Under the pieces are notes generated by a model that saw only the letters and a program-made list of their open reading frames with translations, was not told where the DNA came from and did not search any database. From Hasllibacter sp963833115 (lineage in GTDB: Bacteria > Pseudomonadota > Alphaproteobacteria > Rhodobacterales > Rhodobacteraceae): a stretch of 64,000 bases of DNA. Every line of letters begins with the position of its first letter. The first letter of the stretch is position 1. The stretch covers positions 124,001 through 188,000 of the forward strand of contig CAWHWS010000001.1 in assembly GCA_963833115.1 (NCBI GenBank), in the 5' to 3' direction. This document shows, piece after piece, positions 27,615-35,316 of the stretch. Both the position numbers and the translations under genes were made by a program.

Positions 27615-29249
27615 TTAGGGCTCCGCCGCCGCGGCCTCCTCGAGATGGCTCCAGACCTGCGAGATGACGACCGAGCCCTCGCCCACCGAGGAGGCGACCC
27701 GCTTGACGGAGCCGGCGCGCAGGTCGCCGACGGCGAAGATGCCGGGGGCCGAGGTCTCGAAGTCGCGCGCGGCGCCGACCGGCGTGCCGGTGCGCACGAA
27801 GCCGCGCGAGTCGAGCTCGATGCAGCTCCCCAGCCAGTCGGTGTTGGGCGCCGCGCCGACCATGACGAAGACGGCGCGGGTGTTCAGGCGCCAGTCCTGC
27901 CCCGCGGACCTGTCGCGCACGGTGATCTCCTCCAGCGCGTCGTCGCCGTGGAGGGCGGTCGTCTCGGTGCGGTAGTGGATGGTGATGCCGGGATCCTTCT
28001 CCAGCCGCGACAGGAGGTAGTCCGACATGCTGGCCGCGAGGGACGGCCCGCGCACGAGGACGTGGACGTGCCGGGCGCTGCGCGAGAGGAACATCGCGGC
28101 CTGGCCGGCGGAGTTGCCGCCGCCGATCACCGCGACCTCGGCGTCCCGGCAGAATCGCGCCTCCACGTCGGTGGCGGCGTAGTAGATGCCCGCGCCCTCG
28201 AAATGCTCCAGCCGGTCCAGGGGCAGGCGCCGGTACTGCACCCCGGTGGCGACGACGACGGCGCGGGCGGCGACCTCCGCCCCGTCGTCCAGGGTGACGA
28301 GGTAGCCGCCGCCCGCCCGGGCGCGGATCGCGGCGGCCCGGCGGGGGACGGCGAAGCGGGTCCCGAACTTCATCGCCTGCACCTCCCCGCGCCAGCAGAG
28401 GTCCGCGCCGGAGATGCCGGTGGGAAAGCCCATGTAGTTCTCGATCCGGCTGGAGGCGCCGGCCTGGCCGCCGATGGTCAGGTCCTCCACCACCAGCGCG
28501 CTCAGGCCCTCGGCCCCGGCATAGACCGCCGCCGCGACGCCCGCCGGCCCGCCGCCGACGATGAGCACGTCGAAGAGGGCGTCCGCCGGGAGGTCGAGAT
28601 CGGTGCCGAGCCGGCGCGCGACGCTGCGGGGGCTGGGGTCCTCGATCACCTGGTTGCCGCCGAAGACGACGATGGGCCGCCCGGCGGGCACGCCGCAGCG
28701 CTCGGCGATCCGCGCCGCCTCGGGCGTGTCCAGCGCGTAGGTGCGCACGGGGATGCGGTTGCGCCCGGCGAAGGCTTCGATCTCCCGCAGGCGGCGGTCG
28801 GCCTCGGCGCCGATCAGGGTGAAGGCGGTGTCCCCGGCCTCCAGGGTGCGGCGGCGGCGAGCGGCGAAGACGGTGATGACGATGTCCGACATCTCGGGGA
28901 TCTCGCGCATCAGGCCGAGCATCGTCTCGCGCTCGACGACGATGCCGGTGGTGTCCCGGACGGCGCGCATCTCGATGTAGTTGTTGCCCCCCGCGAGGAA
29001 GATGATCTCGCCGATGAACTGCGTGGCCTTCAGCGTGGCCTCGAGCTCGTTGCGGCCCGTCAGGGGGTCGATCACCTCGACCTCGCCCTCCTCGACGTAG
29101 ATGAACTCGCTCGCCGGCCGGCCGACGTGCTGCACCACCTCGCCGGCGGCCCATCGGCGGATCGTGCCGGCGCGCCGGAGGCGGGCGACATGGCTGTCGT
29201 GCAGGGGGATGCGCTGCATCTCGGCGAGGTCGCGGGCGAGGGATTCCAT
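27615..29249 (-). CDS. FAD-dependent oxidoreductase with N-terminal cyclic-nucleotide-binding domain (thioredoxin-reductase-like)
   Basis: This 544-residue fusion has residues about 15-130 as a CRP-like cyclic-nucleotide-binding domain (GEVVQHVGRPASEF, GEIIFLAGG), then a roughly 70-residue linker, then a two-dinucleotide flavoprotein domain (VLIVGGGPAGVAAAVYAG, TIGGQAGASSRIENYMGFP, VAVIGGGNSAGQAA, FAVGDLRAGSVKR). The thioredoxin-reductase CxxC is absent: the equivalent stretch reads YYAATDVEARF. It is therefore unlikely to reduce thioredoxin by the usual disulfide route and may be an NAD(P)H oxidoreductase gated by a nucleotide or by redox state. It is separated by 8 nt from the upstream YcjF-like gene. 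Confidence 0.9.
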   Translation of the reverse strand: MESLARDLAEMQRIPLHDSHVARLRRAGTIRRWAAGEVVQHVGRPASEFIYVEEGEVEVIDPLTGRNELEATLKATQFIGEIIFLAGGNNYIEMRAVRDTTGIVVERETMLGLMREIPEMSDIVITVFAARRRRTLEAGDTAFTLIGAEADRRLREIEAFAGRNRIPVRTYALDTPEAARIAERCGVPAGRPIVVFGGNQVIEDPSPRSVARRLGTDLDLPADALFDVLIVGGGPAGVAAAVYAGAEGLSALVVEDLTIGGQAGASSRIENYMGFPTGISGADLCWRGEVQAMKFGTRFAVPRRAAAIRARAGGGYLVTLDDGAEVAARAVVVATGVQYRRLPLDRLEHFEGAGIYYAATDVEARFCRDAEVAVIGGGNSAGQAAMFLSRSARHVHVLVRGPSLAASMSDYLLSRLEKDPGITIHYRTETTALHGDDALEEITVRDRSAGQDWRLNTRAVFVMVGAAPNTDWLGSCIELDSRGFVRTGTPVGAARDFETSAPGIFAVGDLRAGSVKRVASSVGEGSVVISQVWSHLEEAAAAEP

Positions 29250-29257
29250 GGCGGCTC

Positions 29258-30370
29258 CTAGGGTTTGGCGCCGGGGGAGGCGAAGAGCCCCGTCAGGCTG
29301 CGCTGGACGATCCCGGTGATCGAGGGGCGGCGCGCGAAGGGGATGGGGCGGCAGACCTCCATCGCGGCGACGCCGACGCGGGCGGTGAGCGCGCCGTTGA
29401 CGAGCCCCTCCCCGAAGCGGCGCGAGAGGCGCGCGAGGACCGAGCCGCCGAGCGCCCCGTGGATCAGGTCGTCGCCCGCCGCGACGGCGCCGGTCGCGGC
29501 GAGATGGGCGAAGACCGCGCGCGTGAGGCGCCAGTTTCCCAAGGTGCCCGAGCGGCCGCCGTAGAGCTCGGCCACCCGGCGGATCATGCGCAGGTTGGAG
29601 ACGGCGGCGGCGGCGACGTCGGCGAGCGCGAGGGGCACGAAGGCGGTGACGAGCGCGACCTGCCGGGCGGCGGCCTCCACCTCCTTGAGGGCGGCGGCGT
29701 CGATCGGGGCGATCACGCGCCGCTCGGCCGCGGCGAGGAGCGCGTCGGCGTCGAGAAGCGTCTCGGCGTCGCGGGCGAGGGCGGCGCGGGGCTCGGCGAG
29801 CCCGGGGCGGCCGGAATAGAGGCGGGCGACCTCCACCGCGACGTCCTTCGCGGCGGGCAAATCGTGGGTGGCGCGGGCGCGAACGGCGGCGTGCTGGAGC
29901 GCGTCGAGCCGGTCGAGGCGCGCGAAGGCGGCCCATTCGCGCAGGGCGATCGCGAGGAGGACGGCGAGGAAGGCGCCGGTGAGGCCGAGGGCGATCCAGC
30001 CCAGGATCTCGTTGCGGGCGAGGAGATCGGCGACGAAGCCCCAGAGCGCGAGCGAGAGCGCGAAGCCCGCCAGCGCGCCGCCCAGGCGCAGCGCCCAGGC
30101 GCCCAGGCGCGAGGGCGGGCGGGCCGATAGGACCTCGAGCGTCCGCATGGCCCGGCCGTCGGTGGCGGCCTCCTCGATGGGCGGGGCCTCGGCCGGGGAG
30201 GGGGCGGGGGGCAGGCCCTCGATCAGGCGGCCGCCGGCGCGGGGGGGGGCGGGGCGGACGGGGCCGGCCGCCGGCCGGCCATCGGCGCTGGGGGCGGGAT
30301 CCGGGCGCGCGCCGTCCCCGCCGAGGTCGATCAGGACGGGGCCGCGCGCGCGCGGGGGCCCGCCGCTCAC
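29258..30370 (-). CDS. TIGR01620/YcjF-like (DUF697) membrane protein
   Basis: This 370-residue inner-membrane protein has a proline/glycine-rich cytoplasmic N-terminal region of about 70 residues. Two close hydrophobic segments follow (LRLGGALAGFALSLALWGFV and GWIALGLTGAFLAVLLAIAL), and a C-terminal DUF697-type domain (VPLALADVAAAAVSNLRMIRRVAELYG). Genes of this family pair with YcjX GTPase-like proteins and are linked in Proteobacteria to envelope stress; the exact role is unknown. The GTG start at 30370 overlaps the YcjX-like stop (GTGA), which supports a two-gene functional unit. Confidence 0.9.
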   Translation of the reverse strand: MSGGPPRARGPVLIDLGGDGARPDPAPSADGRPAAGPVRPAPPRAGGRLIEGLPPAPSPAEAPPIEEAATDGRAMRTLEVLSARPPSRLGAWALRLGGALAGFALSLALWGFVADLLARNEILGWIALGLTGAFLAVLLAIALREWAAFARLDRLDALQHAAVRARATHDLPAAKDVAVEVARLYSGRPGLAEPRAALARDAETLLDADALLAAAERRVIAPIDAAALKEVEAAARQVALVTAFVPLALADVAAAAVSNLRMIRRVAELYGGRSGTLGNWRLTRAVFAHLAATGAVAAGDDLIHGALGGSVLARLSRRFGEGLVNGALTARVGVAAMEVCRPIPFARRPSITGIVQRSLTGLFASPGAKP

Positions 30371-31845
30371 AGCCGGTCCCCGATCAGGAACTCGGCCGCG
30401 CGGTCGAGGCGGATATGGGGCGGGCCGTCGCCGGGGCGGAGGGTCATGGGCGCGGGGGCGAAGCGCATGAGGGACCAGTCCTTCAGCCAGTCGCCGTCCC
30501 GCAGCACGGCCGACGGGTCCTGCGGCAGCTCGCCGGGGTGGAAGGCGGCCTCGCGGCCCGGCGCGCCGTCCTCCCGCAGCAGGCGGCCGCGCACCACGTC
30601 GAGCGGGGCGCCCTCGTGCTCGACGCTCTGCTCGACGGTGGCGCGCAGGGCGGCGATGGCCATGGCCTGGGTGCGGGCGCCTGCGAAATCGGCGCGGCGG
30701 CGGGCGCCCTCGACGAGCTCGTCCAGGATCGCGATGAGGCGCGGGTGCTGCGAATGGTGCAGGTGGTCGGCCTTGGTCGCGGCGAAGAGGATGCGCTCGA
30801 CCCGCTGGCCGCGCAGGAGGCGGGCGAGGAACGGGTTCGTGCCGGGGCGGAAGGCGGCGAGAAGGTCCGCCATCGCGCGTTGCAGGTCGCGCACCGCCTC
30901 GGGGCCGTGGTGGATCGCCTCGAGCGCGTCGACAAGGACGACCTGCCGGTCGACGCGGGAGAAGTGGTCGCGGAAGAAGGGGCGCACGACGCGGGACTTG
31001 TAGGCCTCGAACCGGCGCGCGAACTCCCGGCCGAGCGAGCCGCGCGGATGCGCGCCCGGCGGCAGGGGCGCGAAGGTGAGCGCCGGCGAGCCCGCGAGCT
31101 CGCCGGGCATGAGGAAGCGGCCGGGCGTGCAGTCGGACATGCCGGCGGCGCGCAGGGCGCGCAGGCTGGCGGTGTAGGCGCGGGCGAGGCCGCTCGCGGC
31201 CGTCTCCGAAAGGCGGGCGGCGGGGTCGACCTCCGCCAGGGCGGCGTGGAAGGGGGCCATCTCGTCCCGCGGGCCGAGCCGGCCGAGCACGGCGGCGGAC
31301 CAGTCCTCGAAGGAGCGGCCCAGAAGGCCGAGGTCGAGGATCCACTCGCCCGGATAGTCGACGATATCGAGATGGACGGTCCGCTCGCCGCGCATCCCGC
31401 CGATGAGGCCGGAGGAGCGCACCTTCATCGACAGGCGCAGGGCGGAGATGGTCGCCGTGGGCTCGGGCCAGCGCGGCTCGGCGCCGGAGATCGCGGCGAG
31501 CGCGCCCTCGAAGTCGAAGCGGGGCACGGTGTCGTCGGGCTGCGGCTGCAGGTAGGCGGCGGCGATCCGGCCCTCGGCGGCGGCGGTGAGCTGCGCCATG
31601 CGGCCCCGGTCGAGGAGGTTGGCGACCAGCGAGGTGATGAACACGGTCTTGCCGGCGCGGGCCAGGCCGGTGACGCCGACGCGCACCGAGGGGTCGAACG
31701 GCCCGGTCGCGGCGTCCGCCACGCCCTGCACCCCGCGCAGGACCCCGTCCGCGATGTCTCCGATGATGGTGATGTCCCGTGTCCCCCGGCGTGGCGTCCG
31801 GTCCAGATAGGGCGCCGGGGCCCCGGGTGGAAGCCGCGGCGCCAC
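30367..31845 (-). CDS. YcjX-like P-loop protein (DUF463)
   Basis: YcjX-family proteins are P-loop NTPases of uncertain role, encoded with YcjF-like membrane proteins. The Walker A is GVTGLARAGKTVFITSLVANLL, a switch-like VDYPGEWILDL follows, and a guanine-specificity-like ATKAD comes later. The start is unclear. Homology begins near IIGDIADGVLRG, but no ATG, GTG or TTG lies there. The nearest in-frame GTG is at 31845 and would add about 25 proline-rich residues (492 in total), running close to the divergent truA start 18 bp away. CTG or ATC initiation nearer the conserved part is possible. The 3' end is firm. Confidence 0.85.
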   Translation of the reverse strand: MAPRLPPGAPAPYLDRTPRRGTRDITIIGDIADGVLRGVQGVADAATGPFDPSVRVGVTGLARAGKTVFITSLVANLLDRGRMAQLTAAAEGRIAAAYLQPQPDDTVPRFDFEGALAAISGAEPRWPEPTATISALRLSMKVRSSGLIGGMRGERTVHLDIVDYPGEWILDLGLLGRSFEDWSAAVLGRLGPRDEMAPFHAALAEVDPAARLSETAASGLARAYTASLRALRAAGMSDCTPGRFLMPGELAGSPALTFAPLPPGAHPRGSLGREFARRFEAYKSRVVRPFFRDHFSRVDRQVVLVDALEAIHHGPEAVRDLQRAMADLLAAFRPGTNPFLARLLRGQRVERILFAATKADHLHHSQHPRLIAILDELVEGARRRADFAGARTQAMAIAALRATVEQSVEHEGAPLDVVRGRLLREDGAPGREAAFHPGELPQDPSAVLRDGDWLKDWSLMRFAPAPMTLRPGDGPPHIRLDRAAEFLIGDRL

Positions 31846-31863
31846 CGGGCTAGGGCGCGGGCC

Positions 31864-32640
31864 ATGCCGCGCTACGCCCTCGAGATCGAATACGACGGCG
31901 CGCCCTTCGCCGGCTGGCAGCGGCAGAGGGACGTGCCCTCGGTGCAGGGCGCGATCGAGGCCGCGCTGGGGCGGCTGATGCCGGGGGCGCCTGTCGTGGC
32001 GGGGGCGGGGCGGACGGATGCGGGCGTGCACGCGTCGGCCCAGGTCGGGATGGTGGACCTGGAGCGCGACTGGGATCCGTTCCGGCTGTCGGAGGCGCTC
32101 AACCATCACCTGCGGCCGGCGCCGGTGGCGATCCTGCGCGCGGCGCGGGCGCCGGAGGGGTGGCATCCGCGCTTCGACGCGGTGGAGCGGGCCTATGTCT
32201 ACAGGATCGCGGCGCGGCGGGCGCCGCCCGCGCTCGAGGCGGGGCGCCTGTGGCACGTGCGCGGGGCGCTCGATCCGGAGGCGATGGCGGCGGCGGCGGC
32301 GCTCCTCCTGGGGCGGCACGACTTCACCACCTTCCGCTCGGTCCAGTGCCAGTCGGCGAGCCCGGTCAAGACGCTGGACGAATGCCGGGTGGAGGCGCGG
32401 GCGATGCCGGGCGGGACGCAGATCGCATTGCACCTGCGGGCGCGCAGCTTCCTGCACGCGCAGGTGCGCTCGATCGCCGGCACGCTGGAGAGGGTGGGCG
32501 CCGGGGCCTGGCCGCCGGAGCGCGTGGGCGAGGCGCTGCGGGCGGCGGACCGGGCGGCCTGCGGGCCCGTCGCGCCGCCCCAGGGCCTGACCCTGACCCG
32601 GGTGTCCTACCCGGTCGATCCCTTCGAGAGCGCCTGCTGA
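31864..32640 (+). CDS. truA: tRNA pseudouridine(38-40) synthase TruA
   Basis: TruA converts uridines 38-40 of the anticodon arm to pseudouridine. The 258-residue length fits. The catalytic aspartate is in AGAGRTDAGVHA, the N-terminus has the conserved IEYDGAPFAGWQRQ, and RSFLHAQVRSIAGTL is near the C-terminus. The ATG at 31864 is the first in-frame start. It is divergent from the YcjX-like gene with almost no intergenic space and overlaps the convergent pcs gene by 34 nt at its 3' end. Confidence 0.96.
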   Translation: MPRYALEIEYDGAPFAGWQRQRDVPSVQGAIEAALGRLMPGAPVVAGAGRTDAGVHASAQVGMVDLERDWDPFRLSEALNHHLRPAPVAILRAARAPEGWHPRFDAVERAYVYRIAARRAPPALEAGRLWHVRGALDPEAMAAAAALLLGRHDFTTFRSVQCQSASPVKTLDECRVEARAMPGGTQIALHLRARSFLHAQVRSIAGTLERVGAGAWPPERVGEALRAADRAACGPVAPPQGLTLTRVSYPVDPFESAC

Positions 32641-33305
32641 ACCGCGCCGGCGAAGGTCAGGTAGACGGAGGTGACGATCAGGCCCCATTCGGCGACGGTG
32701 TGCACGTCGAAGTTGCCCCAGGCCGCCCAGAGCGCGAACACGACCCAGCCCAACGCCATCGGCAGCGTCACCGCGCGCCAGCGCTCGGTGCGCACGGGGT
32801 GGACGAACTTGATCGGCGCGAACATCGCCGCCGCCAGGATCGCCACCACGACGAGGCAGACCCACCAGGGCGGCGCCAGCGCGAAGAGCACCAGCACGGC
32901 CATGTTCCAGCAGCCGGGAAAGCCCGAGAAGCTCTTGTCCCCCGTCTTCATCCGCGTATCGGCGAAGTAGAGCGAGGAGGCGAAGGTGATGACGATGATC
33001 GCGACCCAGCCGGACCAGCCGTCCATCAACCCGGACGCGTAGAGCGCGTAGGCGGGGATGAAGACGTAGGTCAGGTAGTCGATGATGAGGTCGAGGAGCA
33101 CGCCGTCGAACTCCGGCGCGTTCGCCTCCACGTCGAATTTCCGGGCGAGGGGGCCGTCGATCCCGTCCACGAAGAGGGCGACGACGAGCCAGAGATACAT
33201 CACGTCCCAATGGGCGCGCGTCGCCTCGAGCATGGCGAGCATCGCGAACACGGCGCCCGTGGCGGTGAGGAGGTGGACCCCGAGGGCCTTCATCCGGTCG
33301 GTCAT
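32607..33305 (-). CDS. pcs: Phosphatidylcholine synthase
   Basis: Pcs condenses choline with CDP-diacylglycerol to make phosphatidylcholine in the inner membrane, a pathway typical of alphaproteobacteria. The 232 residues show several hydrophobic spans and the CDP-alcohol phosphotransferase site, spread over VDGIDGPLARKF...EFDGVLLDLIIDYLTY (Asp-Gly, Ala-Arg, Gly, Asp, Asp in order). FADTRMKTGDKSFSGFPGCWN is characteristic of Pcs rather than PssA. The last 34 nt overlap truA on the other strand. The start at 33305 faces ilvD 94 bp away. Confidence 0.92.
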   Translation of the reverse strand: MTDRMKALGVHLLTATGAVFAMLAMLEATRAHWDVMYLWLVVALFVDGIDGPLARKFDVEANAPEFDGVLLDLIIDYLTYVFIPAYALYASGLMDGWSGWVAIIVITFASSLYFADTRMKTGDKSFSGFPGCWNMAVLVLFALAPPWWVCLVVVAILAAAMFAPIKFVHPVRTERWRAVTLPMALGWVVFALWAAWGNFDVHTVAEWGLIVTSVYLTFAGAVQQALSKGSTG

Positions 33306-33399
33306 CGTCCGTGTTTGGCCAGCCGCGGCGGGCGGGGCAAGCGCATTTCCTTCGGCGGCGGGCGGCGGTATCCCGGCGGGCGACGAAGGGGAGGGACCG

Positions 33400-35163
33400 A
33401 TGCTCAAGCGGATTATCGACAAGGCGGGGCTGCCCAGCCGCCACGTGACCGAGGGGCCAGAGCGCGCGCCGCACCGGTCCTACTACCACGCGATGGGCAT
33501 GACGGAGGAGGAGATCCACCAGCCCCTGGTCGGGGTGGCGACCTGCTGGAACGAGGCCGCGCCCTGCAACATCGCCCTCAACCGGCAGGCGCAGGCGGTC
33601 AAGATGGGGGTCAAGGCGGCCGCCGGCACCCCGCGCGAGTTCACCACGATCACCGTCACCGACGGGATCGCGATGGGGCACGAGGGCATGCGCTCCTCGC
33701 TGGCCTCGCGCGAGGCGATCGCCGACAGCGTCGAGCTGACCATGCGGGGGCATTGCTACGACGCGCTCGTGGGGCTCGCGGGCTGCGACAAGTCGCTGCC
33801 GGGGATGATGATGGCGATGGTGCGCCTCAACGTGCCGAGCGTGTTCGTCTACGGCGGCTCGATCCTGCCGGGGCGGGTGCCCAAGGGCGCCGGCGTGCCG
33901 GACGACTTCGTGGACCGGGACCTGACGGTGCAGGACATGTTCGAGGCGGTGGGCCGGCAGCAGAACGGCACCCTCTCGGAGGAGGCGCTGGCGGTGCTCG
34001 AGCGCGTCGCCTGCCCGTCGGCCGGCGCGTGCGGGGGGCAGTTCACGGCCAACACGATGGCCTGCGTCTCCGAGGCGATCGGGCTGGCGCTCCCCAACTC
34101 CTCGGGCGCGCCGGCGCCCTATGAGAGCCGGGACGCCTATGGCGAGGCGTCCGGCGCGGCGGTCATGGCGCTCCTGGAGCGGCGCATCCGGCCGCGGGAC
34201 GTGGTGACGCTGCAGTCCCTCCAGAACGCGGCGCGGGTGGTGGCGTGCACCGGCGGGTCGACCAATGCCGGCCTGCACCTGCCGGCGATCGCGCACGAGG
34301 CGGGGATCGACTTCACCCTGCAGGACGTGTGCGAGATCTTCCGCGACACGCCCTATTTCGTGGACCTCAAGCCCGGCGGGCAGTTCGTGGCCAAGGACCT
34401 CTACGAGGCCGGCGGCGTGCCGGTGGTGATGAAGGAGCTGGATCGCGCGGGCCTGATCCACCGCGACTGCATGACGGCGACGGGCCGGTCCATGGGGGAG
34501 GAGATCGAGCGCGTGACGCGCGAGGCGGACGGGCGGGTGATCCACCCGGTCGACGCGCCCCTGACGCGCACCGGGGGGGTCGTCGGGCTCACCGGCAACC
34601 TCGCGCCGGAGGGGGCCATCGTGAAGGTCGCGGGCATCGCGGCGCAGCACCAGCGCTTCACCGGCCCGGCGCGCGTCTTCGAGTGCGAGGAGGACGCGTT
34701 CGAGGCGGTGCGCGCGCGCGCCTACGAGGAGGGCGAGGTGATCGTCATCCGCAACGAGGGGCCCGCCGGCGGGCCGGGGATGCGGGAGATGCTGTCCACC
34801 ACCTCGGCGCTGTCGGGGCAGGGCATGGGCAAGAAGGTCGCGCTCATCACCGACGGGCGGTTCTCGGGCGCGACGCGGGGCTTCTGCGTGGGCCATGTGG
34901 GTCCGGAGGCGGCGCATGGCGGGCCGATCGCGCTCCTGCGCGACGGGGACGTGATCACGCTCGACGCGGTGGAGGGGACGATCTCGGTCGCCCTCACGGA
35001 CGAGGAGCTGGCCGAGCGCCGCGCCGCCTGGGCCGGGCCCCGCGAGACGATCTACGCCTCGGGGGCGCTGTGGAAGTACGCGCAGCTCGTGGGGGGCGCG
35101 CGGCTGGGCGCGGTCACGCATCCGGGCGCGCGGGCCGAGCGGCACGTCTACGCCGACATCTGA
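33400..35163 (+). CDS. ilvD: Dihydroxy-acid dehydratase
   Basis: IlvD dehydrates 2,3-dihydroxy-3-methyl acids to the 2-keto acids in valine, leucine and isoleucine synthesis and carries an iron-sulfur cluster. The 587 residues contain GCDKSLPGMMMAM and CPSAGACGGQFTANTMA with the cluster cysteines, TGGSTNAGLHLPAIA, and TDGRFSGATRGFCVGHVGPEA. GAGGGACCG precedes the ATG at 33400. Related IlvD/Edd sugar-acid dehydratases are an alternative, but the sequence pattern favours the amino-acid enzyme. A nested hairpin follows the stop. Confidence 0.93.
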   Translation: MLKRIIDKAGLPSRHVTEGPERAPHRSYYHAMGMTEEEIHQPLVGVATCWNEAAPCNIALNRQAQAVKMGVKAAAGTPREFTTITVTDGIAMGHEGMRSSLASREAIADSVELTMRGHCYDALVGLAGCDKSLPGMMMAMVRLNVPSVFVYGGSILPGRVPKGAGVPDDFVDRDLTVQDMFEAVGRQQNGTLSEEALAVLERVACPSAGACGGQFTANTMACVSEAIGLALPNSSGAPAPYESRDAYGEASGAAVMALLERRIRPRDVVTLQSLQNAARVVACTGGSTNAGLHLPAIAHEAGIDFTLQDVCEIFRDTPYFVDLKPGGQFVAKDLYEAGGVPVVMKELDRAGLIHRDCMTATGRSMGEEIERVTREADGRVIHPVDAPLTRTGGVVGLTGNLAPEGAIVKVAGIAAQHQRFTGPARVFECEEDAFEAVRARAYEEGEVIVIRNEGPAGGPGMREMLSTTSALSGQGMGKKVALITDGRFSGATRGFCVGHVGPEAAHGGPIALLRDGDVITLDAVEGTISVALTDEELAERRAAWAGPRETIYASGALWKYAQLVGGARLGAVTHPGARAERHVYADI

Positions 35164-35171
35164 GCGGGGGC

Positions 35172-35213
35172 GGCGCGGGCGCGCGGCCCCCTTACGGGGC
35201 CACTGCCCGCGCC
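35172..35213 (+). terminator. Nested hairpin after ilvD
   Basis: An outer 9-bp stem GGCGCGGGC (35172-35180) pairs with GCCCGCGCC (35205-35213). It encloses an inner 6-bp stem GGCCCC/GGGGCC (35185-35190 with 35196-35201). It begins 9 nt past the stop codon. No T run follows. Confidence 0.45.
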
Positions 35214-35316
35214 GGGGCGCCGGGGGCGCCCGGTCCCGGCCCCGAGGAATGACGCCGCGTCCCGCTCGCCTCCCGGCGGATGGGGGGCGAGGGTGCGCGC
35301 GACCTGGGAGCCCGCC

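Noticed and set aside
27615..29249. Genuine thioredoxin reductase (trxB)
   Set aside because: The redox CxxC is absent and a cyclic-nucleotide domain is fused at the N-terminus.
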